48,971 nt of DNA from Geodermatophilaceae bacterium (GCA_013812145.1 JACCTY010000061.1:1-48971); one strand, 5' to 3'; counted from the stretch's first letter, positions 8,225 to 17,228 are shown. Numbers and translations are program-made. The notes: generated from the letters alone by a model not told the origin.

Positions 8225-9418
8225 TCACTCAGGCTCCCGACCTATCCCTGGGACACCCTCACCGAATACCGCGCTCGGGCGCAGGCCCATCCGGACGGCC
8301 TGGTCGACCTGTCGATCGGTACGCCGGTCGACCCGGTGCCTGCCGTGATCCAGGCCGCGCTGGCTGCGGCATCCGACAGCCCCGGGTACCCGCTGACTCA
8401 CGGCAGCCCTGAGCTGCGCGCGGCGGTGGTCGGCTGGCTGGCCCGTCGGCACGGCGTCACCGGACTGGCTCCGGATGCAGTGCTGCCGACCATCGGCTCC
8501 AAGGAGTTCATCGGCGGCCTGCCACGGCTGCTCGGCCTCGGCGCGGGGGAGCTGGTGGTGTACCCGGAGCTGGCCTATCCGACGTACGACGTCGGGGTCC
8601 GGCTGGCCGGCGCCGAGGGTTGGGCGGCGGACTCGCTGACGGCGATCGGGCCGCGCCGGGTCGGGCTGGTGTGGATCAACTCGCCGGCCAATCCGACCGG
8701 TCGGGTGTTGCCGTCGGAGCACCTGCGCAAGATCGTGGCGTGGGCGCGGGAACGAGACGTGGTGGTTGCCAGCGACGAGTGCTACCTGGAACTGGGGTGG
8801 GAGGGCACGCCGGTCTCGGTTCTGCACGAATCGGTGAGCGGTGGCCGTCACGACAATGTCCTGGCGGTGCATTCGCTGTCCAAGCGCAGCAACATGGCCG
8901 GCTACCGGGCCGGGTTCGTCGCTGGGGACCCTGCGCTGATCGCCCGGCTGCTGGAGGTGCGGCGGCACGCCGGAATGATCGTCCCGGCCCCCGTACAGGC
9001 TGCGATGGCGGCGGCTCTCGCCGACGACACCCACGCAGATCTGCAGCGGGACCGGTACGCCGCCCGCCGCGCGGCGCTCCGCGCGGCGGTGACCGCTGCC
9101 GGCTTCCGGGTCGAGCATTCTGAAGCCGGCCTGTACCTGTGGATGACCCGGGACGAGGACTGCTGGGCGTCGGTGGCAGCCCTCGCGGATCTGGGGATAC
9201 TGGTCGCGCCGGGCTCCTTCTACGGGCCGCGCGGGGCGCGACACGTCCGGATCGCACTCACTGCGACCGACGAGCGAGTGGCAGCAGCCGTGGCCCGGCT
9301 AATCGAACAAACCGGTGACCTGGTCCCACACGGTGAACAGCGAGAAGCTGCCGTAGAAAAGCACCGCCCACCAGATCATGACCAGCCGGCCGCCTCCGAG
9401 GCCGATCTCGCGCGGTAG
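8201..9418 (+). CDS. dapC: Succinyldiaminopimelate transaminase DapC
   Basis: PLP-dependent class I/II aminotransferase of the diaminopimelate/lysine pathway. It opens with the family-typical RLPTYPWDTLTEYRARAQAH. The PLP-lysine region is HSLSKRSNMAGYRAGF, and NSPANPTGRVLP and SDECYLELGW are also present. The start is unusual: the only in-frame ATG/GTG/TTG near the conserved N-terminus is GTG 8201, inside the loop of a dispersed hairpin and without a clear ribosome site, so coupling to fdxA is possible. The 3' end adds about 40 residues that overlap the convergent transporter gene by 120 bp and match no family feature. Neighbours dapD and dapE lie 7-8 kb away. Confidence 0.88.
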   Translation: MCSRTESGSLRLPTYPWDTLTEYRARAQAHPDGLVDLSIGTPVDPVPAVIQAALAAASDSPGYPLTHGSPELRAAVVGWLARRHGVTGLAPDAVLPTIGSKEFIGGLPRLLGLGAGELVVYPELAYPTYDVGVRLAGAEGWAADSLTAIGPRRVGLVWINSPANPTGRVLPSEHLRKIVAWARERDVVVASDECYLELGWEGTPVSVLHESVSGGRHDNVLAVHSLSKRSNMAGYRAGFVAGDPALIARLLEVRRHAGMIVPAPVQAAMAAALADDTHADLQRDRYAARRAALRAAVTAAGFRVEHSEAGLYLWMTRDEDCWASVAALADLGILVAPGSFYGPRGARHVRIALTATDERVAAAVARLIEQTGDLVPHGEQREAAVEKHRPPDHDQPAASEADLAR

Positions 9419-10747
9419 CACGGAACGGTTCAGCTTGATGAGCAGCCCTGAGTAAACGAACATCACGATGCCGTTCAGCGACGAGGCGATGATCAGCAGG
9501 ACCAGCGGCTGGGTGACACCGGCGAGCAGGATGATCGAGCCGAAGGCGATCTCCGCCCAGACCACGACGAAGTAGATCTTGCTCTCGGTCCAGGTCTGGC
9601 TCTCGCGCAGCGGGCCGGTCTTCAGCACGTCTGCGGTGACCCGGCCGACCATGTCGAGTACGGCGATGTTCGTGGAGTACAGCACGATCGTGCCGATCAG
9701 CCAGAACGTGGTCCCGAGCCACGCACCGCCGGTGTCCTTGAGGACCTCGCCCTCCTGCCGGATGAAGTCGAAGCTCTCCGCGTCGCCACCGGTCCCGACG
9801 GTCACGAACGTGAGCGTCATCAGGACGAGCAGCGCAAAGGCGCCGATGACGAAGAACGTGAAGAACTGCTCGCGGTCGGCGACTCGCCACCATCCCCGCC
9901 AGCGCGCCATGTTCGCCGTGTCCCGGCGGAAAAAGTAGCCGGTGGCTGCTGCCGCGGACTCCTCGCCGGTGAATGGCGAGACCACCTTCGGCAGCCGCGC
10001 ACCCATGCCCAGACCCTTGTCACGCACCCAGTTGGACTGCACCAGGTTCAGCGCCCCGCCGGCACCGGCGAACGCGATCGCGCCGAGCAGGGTCGCGGCC
10101 GGGATCGCCGCGACCGCGTCCGGGATCTCCTGCACCTGCACGAAGCCCTGTCCGAGGTCCACCCACCCGTCGCCCAGGAGGGCGACTGCGGCGTACAGGA
10201 GAAACAGCACGATCAGGCCGACGAGGAAGAACTGGATCTTCTCCACCGTCCGGTAGACCACGGGCGCAAGGGTCAGCACCGCGCCGATGAGCAGCAGGAC
10301 GCCGATCGTGACGTACGGGATCGCGTCCTCCCCGAACCCGAGTACGAAGCTGAGCGTGGTGGTGCCACCGGTGGCCCAGCCGGGCCACGCCCACGGCACC
10401 ACCGTCATGACGATGAACAGACCGCCCCACGGCTTCCACAGCCGGGTGAAGCCGGTGACCGCCGTCTCCCCGGTCGCCAGCGTGTAGCGCTCGATCTCCA
10501 TGTTGAGGAAGTACTGCGTGCCGATGCCGATGACGACGAGCCAGACCAGCGCCAGCCCCACCTGGGAGGTGATGTAGGGCCATAGCACGTACTCGCCGGA
10601 GCCGATCGCTCCCGCCAGGAGCAGGACGCTCGGGCCGAGCACCTGCTTCAGCGGCAACGGCTCCGGCAGATCGGCGTACGGAACCCCTGGCAGGAAGCGA
10701 CTCGGGATTTCGGTGGCGATCGCGCCATCACTGGTCGACTTAGCCAT
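9299..10747 (-). CDS. Nramp-like transporter lacking the canonical metal motif
   Basis: 482 residues with about 11-12 membrane segments and overall Nramp/SLC11 layout. The first-helix metal motif DPGN is replaced by GSGEY (GPSVLLLAGAIGSGEYVLW), and the helix-6 MPHN-like motif by GGALNLVQSNW. It therefore belongs to a divergent branch whose substrate need not be Mn/Fe. ATG 10747 follows a strong GAGGAGGT. The gene begins 19 bp after paoC and ends the aldehyde oxidoreductase operon, which suggests it moves a substrate, product or cofactor for that enzyme; this is inference. Its 3' end overlaps dapC by 120 bp on the opposite strand. Confidence 0.8.
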   Translation of the reverse strand: MAKSTSDGAIATEIPSRFLPGVPYADLPEPLPLKQVLGPSVLLLAGAIGSGEYVLWPYITSQVGLALVWLVVIGIGTQYFLNMEIERYTLATGETAVTGFTRLWKPWGGLFIVMTVVPWAWPGWATGGTTTLSFVLGFGEDAIPYVTIGVLLLIGAVLTLAPVVYRTVEKIQFFLVGLIVLFLLYAAVALLGDGWVDLGQGFVQVQEIPDAVAAIPAATLLGAIAFAGAGGALNLVQSNWVRDKGLGMGARLPKVVSPFTGEESAAAATGYFFRRDTANMARWRGWWRVADREQFFTFFVIGAFALLVLMTLTFVTVGTGGDAESFDFIRQEGEVLKDTGGAWLGTTFWLIGTIVLYSTNIAVLDMVGRVTADVLKTGPLRESQTWTESKIYFVVVWAEIAFGSIILLAGVTQPLVLLIIASSLNGIVMFVYSGLLIKLNRSVLPREIGLGGGRLVMIWWAVLFYGSFSLFTVWDQVTGLFD

Positions 10748-10766
10748 GACAACCTCCTCGAAAGGT

Positions 10767-12869
10767 TCAGCCTGGCAGCCGTCCCAGCAACTTGTCGAGG
10801 CGGATCGGCAGGTCTCGGATCCGGACAGCGGTCGCATGGTGTACGGCGTTGGCGACCGCTGCTGCCGTTCCCACGATCCCGATCTCGCCGATGCCCTTGG
10901 AGCCCATCGGATTCACGCGCTCATCATGCTCGTCCAGCCAGTGCGCCTCGATGTCGGTGACGTCAGCGCAGGCGGCGATGTGGTACTCGGCGAGATCGTG
11001 GTTGACGTAGTCGCCGAACGCGAGGTCGAGCACTCCCTCCTCGTGCAAGGCCATCGACAGCCCCATGGTCATGCCGCCGATGAACTGTGACCGGGCTGTG
11101 CGCGGGTTGATGATCCGGCCGACGCCGAACATGCCGAGCAGGCGGGGTACCCGCACCTCTCCGGTGTCGATGTTCACCCGCGCCTCGGCGAACTGCGCCC
11201 CGAAGCCCTGGTACTTGTAGCCGGAGCGCGCCTCGATCTCCGCGCTCGTCTCAGCCTGGACCTCGATGCCGTCGACAGGTACCTCACCGTTGCGCTCGAC
11301 CTTCTCGCGCAGTTCGGTGCACGCCTTGGTGACTGCCCAACCCCAGGACGCCGTGCCCATCGAGCCGCCGGCCAGGCTCGCCTGGCCGAACGCGCTGTCG
11401 CCGATCTCGACCCGCACGAAGTCGGTCGACACGCGCAGGGCGTCGGCGGCGATCTGGGTCAGCGCCGTCCGGGCTCCGGTCCCGATGTCCGCCGCCGCGA
11501 TGCGAACGACAAACCTGCCGTCGGCCGCTGCCCGAGCGGTGGCCGTGGACGGCGAGGCGTAGGCCGGGTACGTCGAGGCGGCCACCCCGGTTCCGACCAG
11601 CCAGTCGCCATCGCTGCGGGTCCCCGGTCGCGGATCGCGGTCGCCCCAGCCGAACAGCTGGGCCCCCTCCCGGAGGCACTCGACCAGGCTTCGGCTGCTC
11701 CACGGTTTCCCGGATTCCGGATCCCGCTCCGGCTCGTTGCGGATACGCAGCTCGATCGGATCGAGGCCGCATTCGATCGCCAGCTCGTCCATGGCGGACT
11801 CCAGCGCATACATCCCCGGACACTCGCCGGGAGCGCGCATCCACCGGGGCGTCGGTATGTCCAGACGGGCGAGGCGGTGCGTCGTACGCCGATGGGGGGC
11901 GGCGTACATGATGCGGGTCGCCAGCGCGGTCTGCTCGGCGAACTCCATCACCGTAGACGTCTGCTCGACGACGTCGTGGCTGATGGCGCTCAACCGCCCC
12001 TCGGCATCGGCGCCGAGCCGGATCCGCTGGATCGTCGGGGTGCGGTAGCCGACCACGGCGAACATGTGGTGCCGGTGCAGGGCGAGCTTGACCGGTCGGC
12101 GCACCATTCGCGCGGCCATCACAGCGAGTACGGCGTTGGCTCGGGGAGTGCCCTTGCTGCCGAAGCCACCGCCGACGTGCTGGCTCACGACGTGCACAAC
12201 GGCCGGATCCAGGCCGAACAGCTTGGCGAGGGTCTGCTGCGCGGAGTAGGCGCCCTGGTTGGAGTCGTACAGCGTCAGTTCGTCGCCGTCCCAGCTCGCC
12301 AGGGTGGCGTGGGGCTCCATCGGATTGTTGTGCAGCGCCGGCGTGGTGTAGGTGTGGTCGACGAGGTTCGCGGCGGCGCCGAGGGCCTCGTCGACATCCC
12401 CCTGCTCGGTGTCGGTCGGGAAGCTGGGATTGACCTGGTCGGGCTTGTACAAGGTCGGGTGGTCCTGCGTCAGCTCGACGTCGTGGGGCTCGACGTCGTA
12501 CTCGACCTGGAGCCGCTCGGCTGCCTCCCGCGCGATCTCCAGCGTCTGCGCGACGACGGCCGCGACGAATTGGCCGCGATAGGAGACGGTGCGACTCTGC
12601 AGCACGGCGAGTTCGCCGTCTTCGGCGGGCTGCAGGTGGGGCGCGTTGTCCGGCGTGAGGACGGCGAGCACCTGCGCCATGGCTCGGATCGGCGCGTCGT
12701 CGATCCGTCGGATCGTGCCCTTGGCGATTGTCGCCGGCACCGGCCAGACGTAGGCCACGTCCTGGACATCGTCCTGTTCGGTGGCGTACTTCGCCTGGCC
12801 GGTCACCTTGGCCGGTCCTTCGATCCGGCCGAGGCCCGAGCCGACGGCCCGGACGTCGGTCTGGGTCAT
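10767..12869 (-). CDS. Molybdopterin-binding subunit of aldehyde oxidoreductase (PaoC-like)
   Basis: Large catalytic subunit of a xanthine-oxidase-family molybdenum hydroxylase, 700 residues. The N-terminal domain (GRIEGPAKVTGQAKY) is followed by the molybdopterin domain with VGGGFGSKG, the PaoC-like MRAPGECPGMYALE, SMGTASWGW and the active-site glutamate in SKGIGEIGIVG near the C-terminus. PaoC-type enzymes oxidise aldehydes to acids. ATG 12869 lies directly after a dispersed hairpin (12872-12923) whose arm supplies a GGAG 8 nt upstream. It is third in the order small FeS, FAD, large. No PaoD/XdhC maturation gene is in the window. Confidence 0.9.
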   Translation of the reverse strand: MTQTDVRAVGSGLGRIEGPAKVTGQAKYATEQDDVQDVAYVWPVPATIAKGTIRRIDDAPIRAMAQVLAVLTPDNAPHLQPAEDGELAVLQSRTVSYRGQFVAAVVAQTLEIAREAAERLQVEYDVEPHDVELTQDHPTLYKPDQVNPSFPTDTEQGDVDEALGAAANLVDHTYTTPALHNNPMEPHATLASWDGDELTLYDSNQGAYSAQQTLAKLFGLDPAVVHVVSQHVGGGFGSKGTPRANAVLAVMAARMVRRPVKLALHRHHMFAVVGYRTPTIQRIRLGADAEGRLSAISHDVVEQTSTVMEFAEQTALATRIMYAAPHRRTTHRLARLDIPTPRWMRAPGECPGMYALESAMDELAIECGLDPIELRIRNEPERDPESGKPWSSRSLVECLREGAQLFGWGDRDPRPGTRSDGDWLVGTGVAASTYPAYASPSTATARAAADGRFVVRIAAADIGTGARTALTQIAADALRVSTDFVRVEIGDSAFGQASLAGGSMGTASWGWAVTKACTELREKVERNGEVPVDGIEVQAETSAEIEARSGYKYQGFGAQFAEARVNIDTGEVRVPRLLGMFGVGRIINPRTARSQFIGGMTMGLSMALHEEGVLDLAFGDYVNHDLAEYHIAACADVTDIEAHWLDEHDERVNPMGSKGIGEIGIVGTAAAVANAVHHATAVRIRDLPIRLDKLLGRLPG

Positions 12870-12871
12870 GA

Positions 12872-12923
12872 GCCCGACTCCGTCCGCGAGCACACAGCAG
12901 GAGCGCAGCGGACTGAGTCGGGC
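12872..12923 (+). repeat. Conserved-loop hairpin, family I, copy 3
   Basis: Arms GCCCGACTCCGTCCGC (12872-12887) and GCGGACTGAGTCGGGC (12908-12923) pair at 15 of 16 positions. The loop is GAGCACACAGCAGGAGCGCA. It fills the junction between the FAD subunit stop and the paoC start on the minus strand, and its arm carries the probable ribosome site for paoC. Confidence 0.85.
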
Positions 12924-12936
12924 GGGGTCATGGCAC

Positions 12937-13926
12937 TCATGAGGTCTCTCCGGCCAGGTCACTGAGGGTGCGGACGACAACGTTCGTGATCAGCGGAACT
13001 TTGAAAGCGTTGTCCCGCAGCGGTTCCGCTGCCGCCAGCTCGGCCTCGGCGGCAGCCCGGAAGCTTGCCGCTGTTGCGGGCCGGCCACGCAACGCGTCCT
13101 CCGCGGCGTGGGCACGCCACGGCTTGGGCGCCACCGCACCAAAGGCCAGCCGGACGTCCCGGACCACCCCGTCTTCGACGTCGAGTGCCGCCGCGACCGA
13201 TGCCACGGCGAAGGCGTAGGAGGCTCGGTCCCGCACCTTCCGGTACGCCGACCGTTCCGCATAGGCCAGTGGAGGTACGGCGATGCCCGTGATCAGCTCG
13301 CCGTGCCGCAGCGTCGTCTCCTGCTCGGGGTGCTCACCGGGCAACGCATGCAGCTCGGCCAGTGGGGTCTCGCGGTCGCCATCCGGGCCGCTGACGGCGA
13401 CGCGGGCGTCCAGCGCCGCCAGCGCCACCGCCATGTCCGACGGGTGGGTGGCGATGCAGGCCTCCGACGCCCCGAGGATGGCGAGGTTGCGGTGGTCGCC
13501 CTGACGGGCGGGACATCCGCTGCCCGGTTGGCGCTTGTTGCAGGGCTTGGTGACGTCCTGGAAGTACACGCAGCGGGTGCGCTGCAGCAGGTTGCCGCCG
13601 ACCGTCGCCATGTTGCGCAGCTGACCCGACGCCCCGGCCAGGAGCGCCTGCGACAGCAGCGGCAGCCCGTTGCGCACCGCCGGGTGGGCGGCGAGGTCGC
13701 TGTTGCGGACGTTCGTGCCGATCCGCACCGTGCCGTCCGCCTCGACATCGACGCTGTCGAACGGCAGCCGCGTCAGGTCGACGAGCAGGTCGGGTCGCTC
13801 CACGCCGAGCTTCATCAGGTCCACGAGGTTCGTGCCGCCGGCCAGAAACTTCGCCTTCGGATTGGCGGTGACGGTCTGCACCGCCGTGGCCGCGTCATCG
13901 GCGCGGACGAACTGAAAGGGCCTCAC
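12937..13926 (-). CDS. FAD-binding subunit of aldehyde oxidoreductase (PaoB-like, extra FeS)
   Basis: CoxM/PaoB-type subunit, 329 residues, passing electrons between FAD and the [2Fe-2S] subunit. FAD motifs are [14 protein letters not shown] (27-40) and TVGGNLLQ (109-115). Between them and the C-terminal domain is an inserted loop with C119, C129, C138 and C157 ([37 protein letters not shown]), matching the [4Fe-4S] loop of E. coli PaoB and of hydroxybenzoyl-CoA reductase relatives. The GTG start overlaps the preceding stop (GTGA). Confidence 0.9.
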   Translation of the reverse strand: MRPFQFVRADDAATAVQTVTANPKAKFLAGGTNLVDLMKLGVERPDLLVDLTRLPFDSVDVEADGTVRIGTNVRNSDLAAHPAVRNGLPLLSQALLAGASGQLRNMATVGGNLLQRTRCVYFQDVTKPCNKRQPGSGCPARQGDHRNLAILGASEACIATHPSDMAVALAALDARVAVSGPDGDRETPLAELHALPGEHPEQETTLRHGELITGIAVPPLAYAERSAYRKVRDRASYAFAVASVAAALDVEDGVVRDVRLAFGAVAPKPWRAHAAEDALRGRPATAASFRAAAEAELAAAEPLRDNAFKVPLITNVVVRTLSDLAGETS

Positions 13927-14453
13927 GCGGAACTCCGGCCGGCCGCCGCGTCGGCGACATCCAGGATGGCCGGCACGATGTTCATGTACGCGCCGCACCG
14001 GCACAGGTTCCCGCTCATCCGTTCCCGGACCTCGCCGGCGTCCAACGCGGCCGGCTGCCCGCCCGTGGTCACCGCACTCGGCCAGCCTTGGTCGAACTCG
14101 TCGAGCATGCCCACGGCGGAGCAGATCTGCCCCGGCGTGCAGTAGCCGCACTGGAACCCGTCGCGGTCGAGGAAGGCCTGCTGCACCGGGTGCAGCGCTC
14201 CGTCATCCGACAGCCCCTCGATGGTCCGGATCTCGACGCCGTCGAGCGTGACGGCCAGCGCGAGGCAGGAGTTGATCCGGCGACCGTCGACGAGCACCGT
14301 GCAGGCACCGCACTGCCCGTGGTCGCAGCCCTTCTTCGACCCGGTCAGGCCCAGGTGCTCGCGCAGGGCATCGAGCAGCGTCGTGCGGTTGTCCAGTGCC
14401 AGCTCGTGCAGCCGGCCGTTGACGTGCAGCTGCACGCGAGTTGCCTCCGTCAT
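13923..14453 (-). CDS. [2Fe-2S] subunit of aldehyde oxidoreductase (PaoA-like)
   Basis: Small iron-sulfur subunit, 176 residues. The plant-type cluster is bound by C43, C48, C51 and C63 ([10 protein letters not shown]); the second by C102, C105, C151 and C153 ([10 protein letters not shown] ... CRCGAY). Unlike E. coli PaoA there is no twin-arginine signal, so the enzyme should be cytoplasmic. A 14-residue stretch after [10 protein letters not shown] is slightly longer than usual. First gene of the oxidoreductase set, 43 bp after the lipoprotein gene, so either its own promoter or read-through is possible. Confidence 0.92.
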   Translation of the reverse strand: MTEATRVQLHVNGRLHELALDNRTTLLDALREHLGLTGSKKGCDHGQCGACTVLVDGRRINSCLALAVTLDGVEIRTIEGLSDDGALHPVQQAFLDRDGFQCGYCTPGQICSAVGMLDEFDQGWPSAVTTGGQPAALDAGEVRERMSGNLCRCGAYMNIVPAILDVADAAAGRSSA

Positions 14454-14496
14454 GGCGCTGCTCTACCCGCCTGTAGTCGTTGCGAACCGGCTGACA

Positions 14497-15285
14497 TCAG
14501 CTGAGCAGTCCCAGCACCTCGTCGGCGCGGACCGTCGGGTCGGTGGTCCAGCCGGAGTCCGGTGTCCAGCGCTGGCCGTCGTGAGCGACGGCTGCCACTC
14601 CGAGCAGCTCCGAGTGCGCCACGAGCCAGGTGGGGAGGATCCACGGCTGGTCGCCCGCCGCCCAATGCACGATCGAGTCGGTAGTTGTCAGCAGTACTGC
14701 CGAGAGGTCGGCCTCAGCCAGCGCGACCAGCGCCGTCAACCGCTGGTCGCGGGGCAGCACCGGTGCGGCCCCCGGAGCCGTGCAACTCAGGCCCGCGACC
14801 TGGCCGCCGAGCACCGTGGCGAGTGCCTGCGCCTCGTCCTCCCACTGCTGGTATGCCTCCGGGAAGGCGCTGCGCTGCACTGCCTGAGCGGCATCGGTCA
14901 GCCGCAGCTGCTCCCAGTCGGGCAGTTCGAGGAGGGCTTCGTAGAACGCCGTCGCGGCATACCGGGGATCGGTCACCTGCTCCGGCGTACCCCACCCCTG
15001 GCTCGGCCGCTGCTGGAAGAGGCCCTGGCTGTCCCTGTCGCCGTAGGGCAGGTTGCGCAGCCGGGATTCCTGCAGGGCGGTGGCCAGCGCGATGGTGACG
15101 CCACGCTCGGGCACCGACAATGCCCGGCCCACCGCCGCGATGGTGGCGGCGCTCGCGGTCTGCTCGGCTTCGAACGTGTACGTCGTGCCGCGCAGGGTGC
15201 ACCACGCGGGCTCCTCGCCTGAGGATCCGCAGCCCGCCACAGCAAGCAGGGCCGTGAGCACGACTGCTATCCCCCGCGGCACCAC
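14497..15285 (-). CDS. Lipoprotein with lysozyme-like domain, function unknown
   Basis: 262-residue predicted lipoprotein. A short positively charged start is followed by a hydrophobic segment and the lipobox LLAVAGC, so the mature protein would be anchored on the outer face of the membrane. The middle (IALATALQESRLRNLPYGDRDSQG then LFQQRPSQGWG) resembles a goose-lysozyme/SLT-like fold found in actinobacterial proteins of unknown role, with the E of LQESR as a candidate catalytic residue. GTG 15285 or 15282 gives the best signal peptide; an ATG at 15342 overlapping merR is an alternative. It lies between the MerR gene and the oxidoreductase operon on the same strand. Confidence 0.7.
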   Translation of the reverse strand: MVPRGIAVVLTALLAVAGCGSSGEEPAWCTLRGTTYTFEAEQTASAATIAAVGRALSVPERGVTIALATALQESRLRNLPYGDRDSQGLFQQRPSQGWGTPEQVTDPRYAATAFYEALLELPDWEQLRLTDAAQAVQRSAFPEAYQQWEDEAQALATVLGGQVAGLSCTAPGAAPVLPRDQRLTALVALAEADLSAVLLTTTDSIVHWAAGDQPWILPTWLVAHSELLGVAAVAHDGQRWTPDSGWTTDPTVRADEVLGLLS

Positions 15286-15304
15286 CCGACGATAACCCGC
15301 AAGA

Positions 15305-16126
15305 TCAGCTGACGGGCCAGGCCACGTCGCATACCTCGTCATTCGGACCGGCTGCGCCGAAGTCGGTGAAGTACACCTCACGTGGAGAGCCGGCCGCGCC
15401 GCCACCCTGCTTGGCAATCCAATGCGCCACGGCGTCGTACGCCGACAGGATCTGCGGGAACTCGACCTGCGCCTTGGGGATCCGCACGTAGGCCTCCCGG
15501 TGCGCGGGCTCCCGTCGTATCGCCGACTCCGCCACCGGCTCCCGGTCCGGCCGGATGGGTACACAGACCTCGACGGGGCCGTCGCTGTCCTCGTTGACCT
15601 CACCGTGGTAGACCACGAACGGCGCCTCGGCCGGTCCCCCGTACCCCTGCGCCGACGCCAACAGTCGCTTCATCGCCGCCTCGATCCAGTCCGGCAGATC
15701 CTCCACCTGGACGTGCCGCTGCTCGGTCAGCACCAGCTGCTCGGGCACCTCTCGCTCCTTGACCTCGTACATCGGGTAGCTCCCTTCTTCTCCTGCCAAC
15801 CGGATCCGGAGGTGCGCGGCGAGTTCCCGCTGCCCGGCGATCCGGCGCTCGACGCCGTCCCAGAACGACCCGACCAGCTCGGCCCGCCGAGCCGCCGGCG
15901 CCGACACCACGGCCGACACCTGCGCCAGGGACATGTCCGGGCGCCGCATCATCGCCACCAGCCGCGCCAAGGCCAACTGGCTCTCCCGATACCAGCGGTA
16001 GCCACTGGCCTGGTCGACGCGAGCGGGCGGCAACATGCCCAGCCGGTCGTACAGTCGCAGCGCCTTGGGCGACAGCCGCGACCGGCGAGCGAATACGCCG
16101 ATGCTCAGCAACGGGTCGTCGGTCAT
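15305..16126 (-). CDS. MerR-family regulator with GyrI-like effector domain
   Basis: 273 residues. The N-terminal MerR winged helix (SIGVFARRSRLSPKALRLYDRLGML, SGYRWYRESQ) is joined by a coiled-coil dimerisation helix to a C-terminal GyrI-like/BmrR-type ligand domain (VPEQLVLTEQRHVQVEDL ... VCVPIRP ... YDAVAHWIAKQ). Relatives sense small hydrophobic ligands and activate promoters with a long spacer. ATG 16126 follows a strong GGAGGTGAG. A dyad within a 19-bp-spaced promoter just upstream suggests autoregulation. It is on the same strand as the lipoprotein and aldehyde oxidoreductase genes and could control them; that link is inferred from position only. Confidence 0.85.
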   Translation of the reverse strand: MTDDPLLSIGVFARRSRLSPKALRLYDRLGMLPPARVDQASGYRWYRESQLALARLVAMMRRPDMSLAQVSAVVSAPAARRAELVGSFWDGVERRIAGQRELAAHLRIRLAGEEGSYPMYEVKEREVPEQLVLTEQRHVQVEDLPDWIEAAMKRLLASAQGYGGPAEAPFVVYHGEVNEDSDGPVEVCVPIRPDREPVAESAIRREPAHREAYVRIPKAQVEFPQILSAYDAVAHWIAKQGGGAAGSPREVYFTDFGAAGPNDEVCDVAWPVS

Positions 16127-16175
16127 CTGGCTCACCTCCGTGTCGGGCGCTTTTTCGCCCGGCCCGTCCAACGCT

Positions 16176-16201
16176 GCGGCCTGCCCCTGGGACAGAGTCA
16201 A
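16176..16201 (-). promoter_or_regulatory. Candidate MerR-type promoter with central dyad
   Basis: On the minus strand TTGACT (16201-16196) is followed by a near-perfect dyad CTGTCCCAGGGGCAG (16195-16181) inside a spacer of about 19 bp, as in MerR-activated promoters. The -10 match is weak. A 6-bp hairpin with an A-rich loop (16143-16160) lies between it and the merR start. Confidence 0.4.
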
Positions 16202-16219
16202 GGATGCTTTGCAGGTGAG

Positions 16220-17200
16220 TCAGTTCGTGTGCAGGTCGGTGTTCAGGCCGCTCCAGTTCCCGGAGCGGGGCAGCGCCTCCAGCCCGCCGGTCAGGCTGTT
16301 CCGCCGGAACAACAGCCCGTCGCGGCCGGACAGCTCGGCCGCTTTGACCACGTCACCGTCCGGCAGCGTCAACTTCGAGCCGGCGGTGATGTAGCAGCCC
16401 GCCTCGACGACGCACTCGTCGCCGAGTGAGATTCCGATGCCGGCGTTGGCGCCCACCAGGCAGCCCTTTCCGATCCGGATCACCTGGCTGCCGCCGCCGG
16501 ACAGCGTCCCCATGATCGAGGCACCGCCCCCGACGTCCGAGCCGTCCCCCACGACGACGCCGGCGCTGATCCGGCCCTCGACCATCGACGCGCCGAGCGT
16601 GCCGGCGTTGTAGTTCACGAACCCCTCGTGCATGACCGTCGTGCCCTCGGCGAGATGTGCGCCGAGCCGGACCCGATCAGCGTCGGCGATCCGGACCCCG
16701 GTCGGCACGACGTAGTCGGTCATCCGCGGGAACTTGTCGATCCCGAGGACGGTGACCGGCCCTTTCGTCGCACGCAGCCGGACCCGGGTCTGCTCGAACC
16801 CCGCCACGGCGCACGGCCCGTGGTTGGTCCAGACGACGTTCGTCAGCAGCCCGAACACCCCCTCCGTCGAGCAGCCGTGCGGTGCGATCAGCCGGTGGGA
16901 GAGCAGGTGCAGCCGCAGGTAGACGTCGTAGGCGTCCCGGGGTGGCTTCGACAAGTCGGGGAGTACGGTCCGGATCGCGATGATCTCCACCGCCCTTGCC
17001 TCGTCGCTTTCCACGAGCCCGCCCAGGTCGGGGGAGGTCTCCCCGGTCAGCTCCAGCTCACCGAGCTGCGCCGTACCGGGCTTGGCTCCGTCCCGGACAC
17101 CCAGTCTCGGGGACGGGTACCAGGCGTCGAGCACAGTTCCGTCCATGGTCACCGTGGCGATCCCGGCGCCGTACCCGCCATCAGCTGTCGTCGCACCCAC
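16220..17200 (-). CDS. dapD: Tetrahydrodipicolinate N-succinyltransferase DapD
   Basis: Transfers succinyl from succinyl-CoA to tetrahydrodipicolinate in diaminopimelate synthesis. 326 residues, actinobacterial DapD type. The C-terminal half is a left-handed beta-helix built of hexapeptide-like turns ([54 protein letters not shown]). The GTG start lies 6 nt after TACGGT with no ribosome site, consistent with leaderless translation. It diverges from dapE with only 36 bp between start codons, as in mycobacteria (Rv1201c/Rv1202). Confidence 0.95.
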   Translation of the reverse strand: MGATTADGGYGAGIATVTMDGTVLDAWYPSPRLGVRDGAKPGTAQLGELELTGETSPDLGGLVESDEARAVEIIAIRTVLPDLSKPPRDAYDVYLRLHLLSHRLIAPHGCSTEGVFGLLTNVVWTNHGPCAVAGFEQTRVRLRATKGPVTVLGIDKFPRMTDYVVPTGVRIADADRVRLGAHLAEGTTVMHEGFVNYNAGTLGASMVEGRISAGVVVGDGSDVGGGASIMGTLSGGGSQVIRIGKGCLVGANAGIGISLGDECVVEAGCYITAGSKLTLPDGDVVKAAELSGRDGLLFRRNSLTGGLEALPRSGNWSGLNTDLHTN

Positions 17201-17206
17201 CCGGCC

Positions 17207-17228
17207 ACCGTACCGGCGTCAGTAGGCT
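17207..17228. promoter_or_regulatory. Divergent leaderless -10 boxes for dapD and dapE
   Basis: Minus strand: TACGGT (17212-17207), 6 nt before the dapD GTG. Plus strand: TAGGCT (17223-17228), 8 nt before the dapE GTG. The whole control region between the two genes is 36 bp, so the -35 regions must lie within the opposite promoter or gene. Confidence 0.5.

Noticed and set aside
16143-16160. CGGGCG/CGCCCG hairpin as a terminator of dapD
   Set aside because: The stem is only 6 bp with an A-rich loop and lies in the merR leader, after the candidate promoter; a 5' leader structure is as likely.
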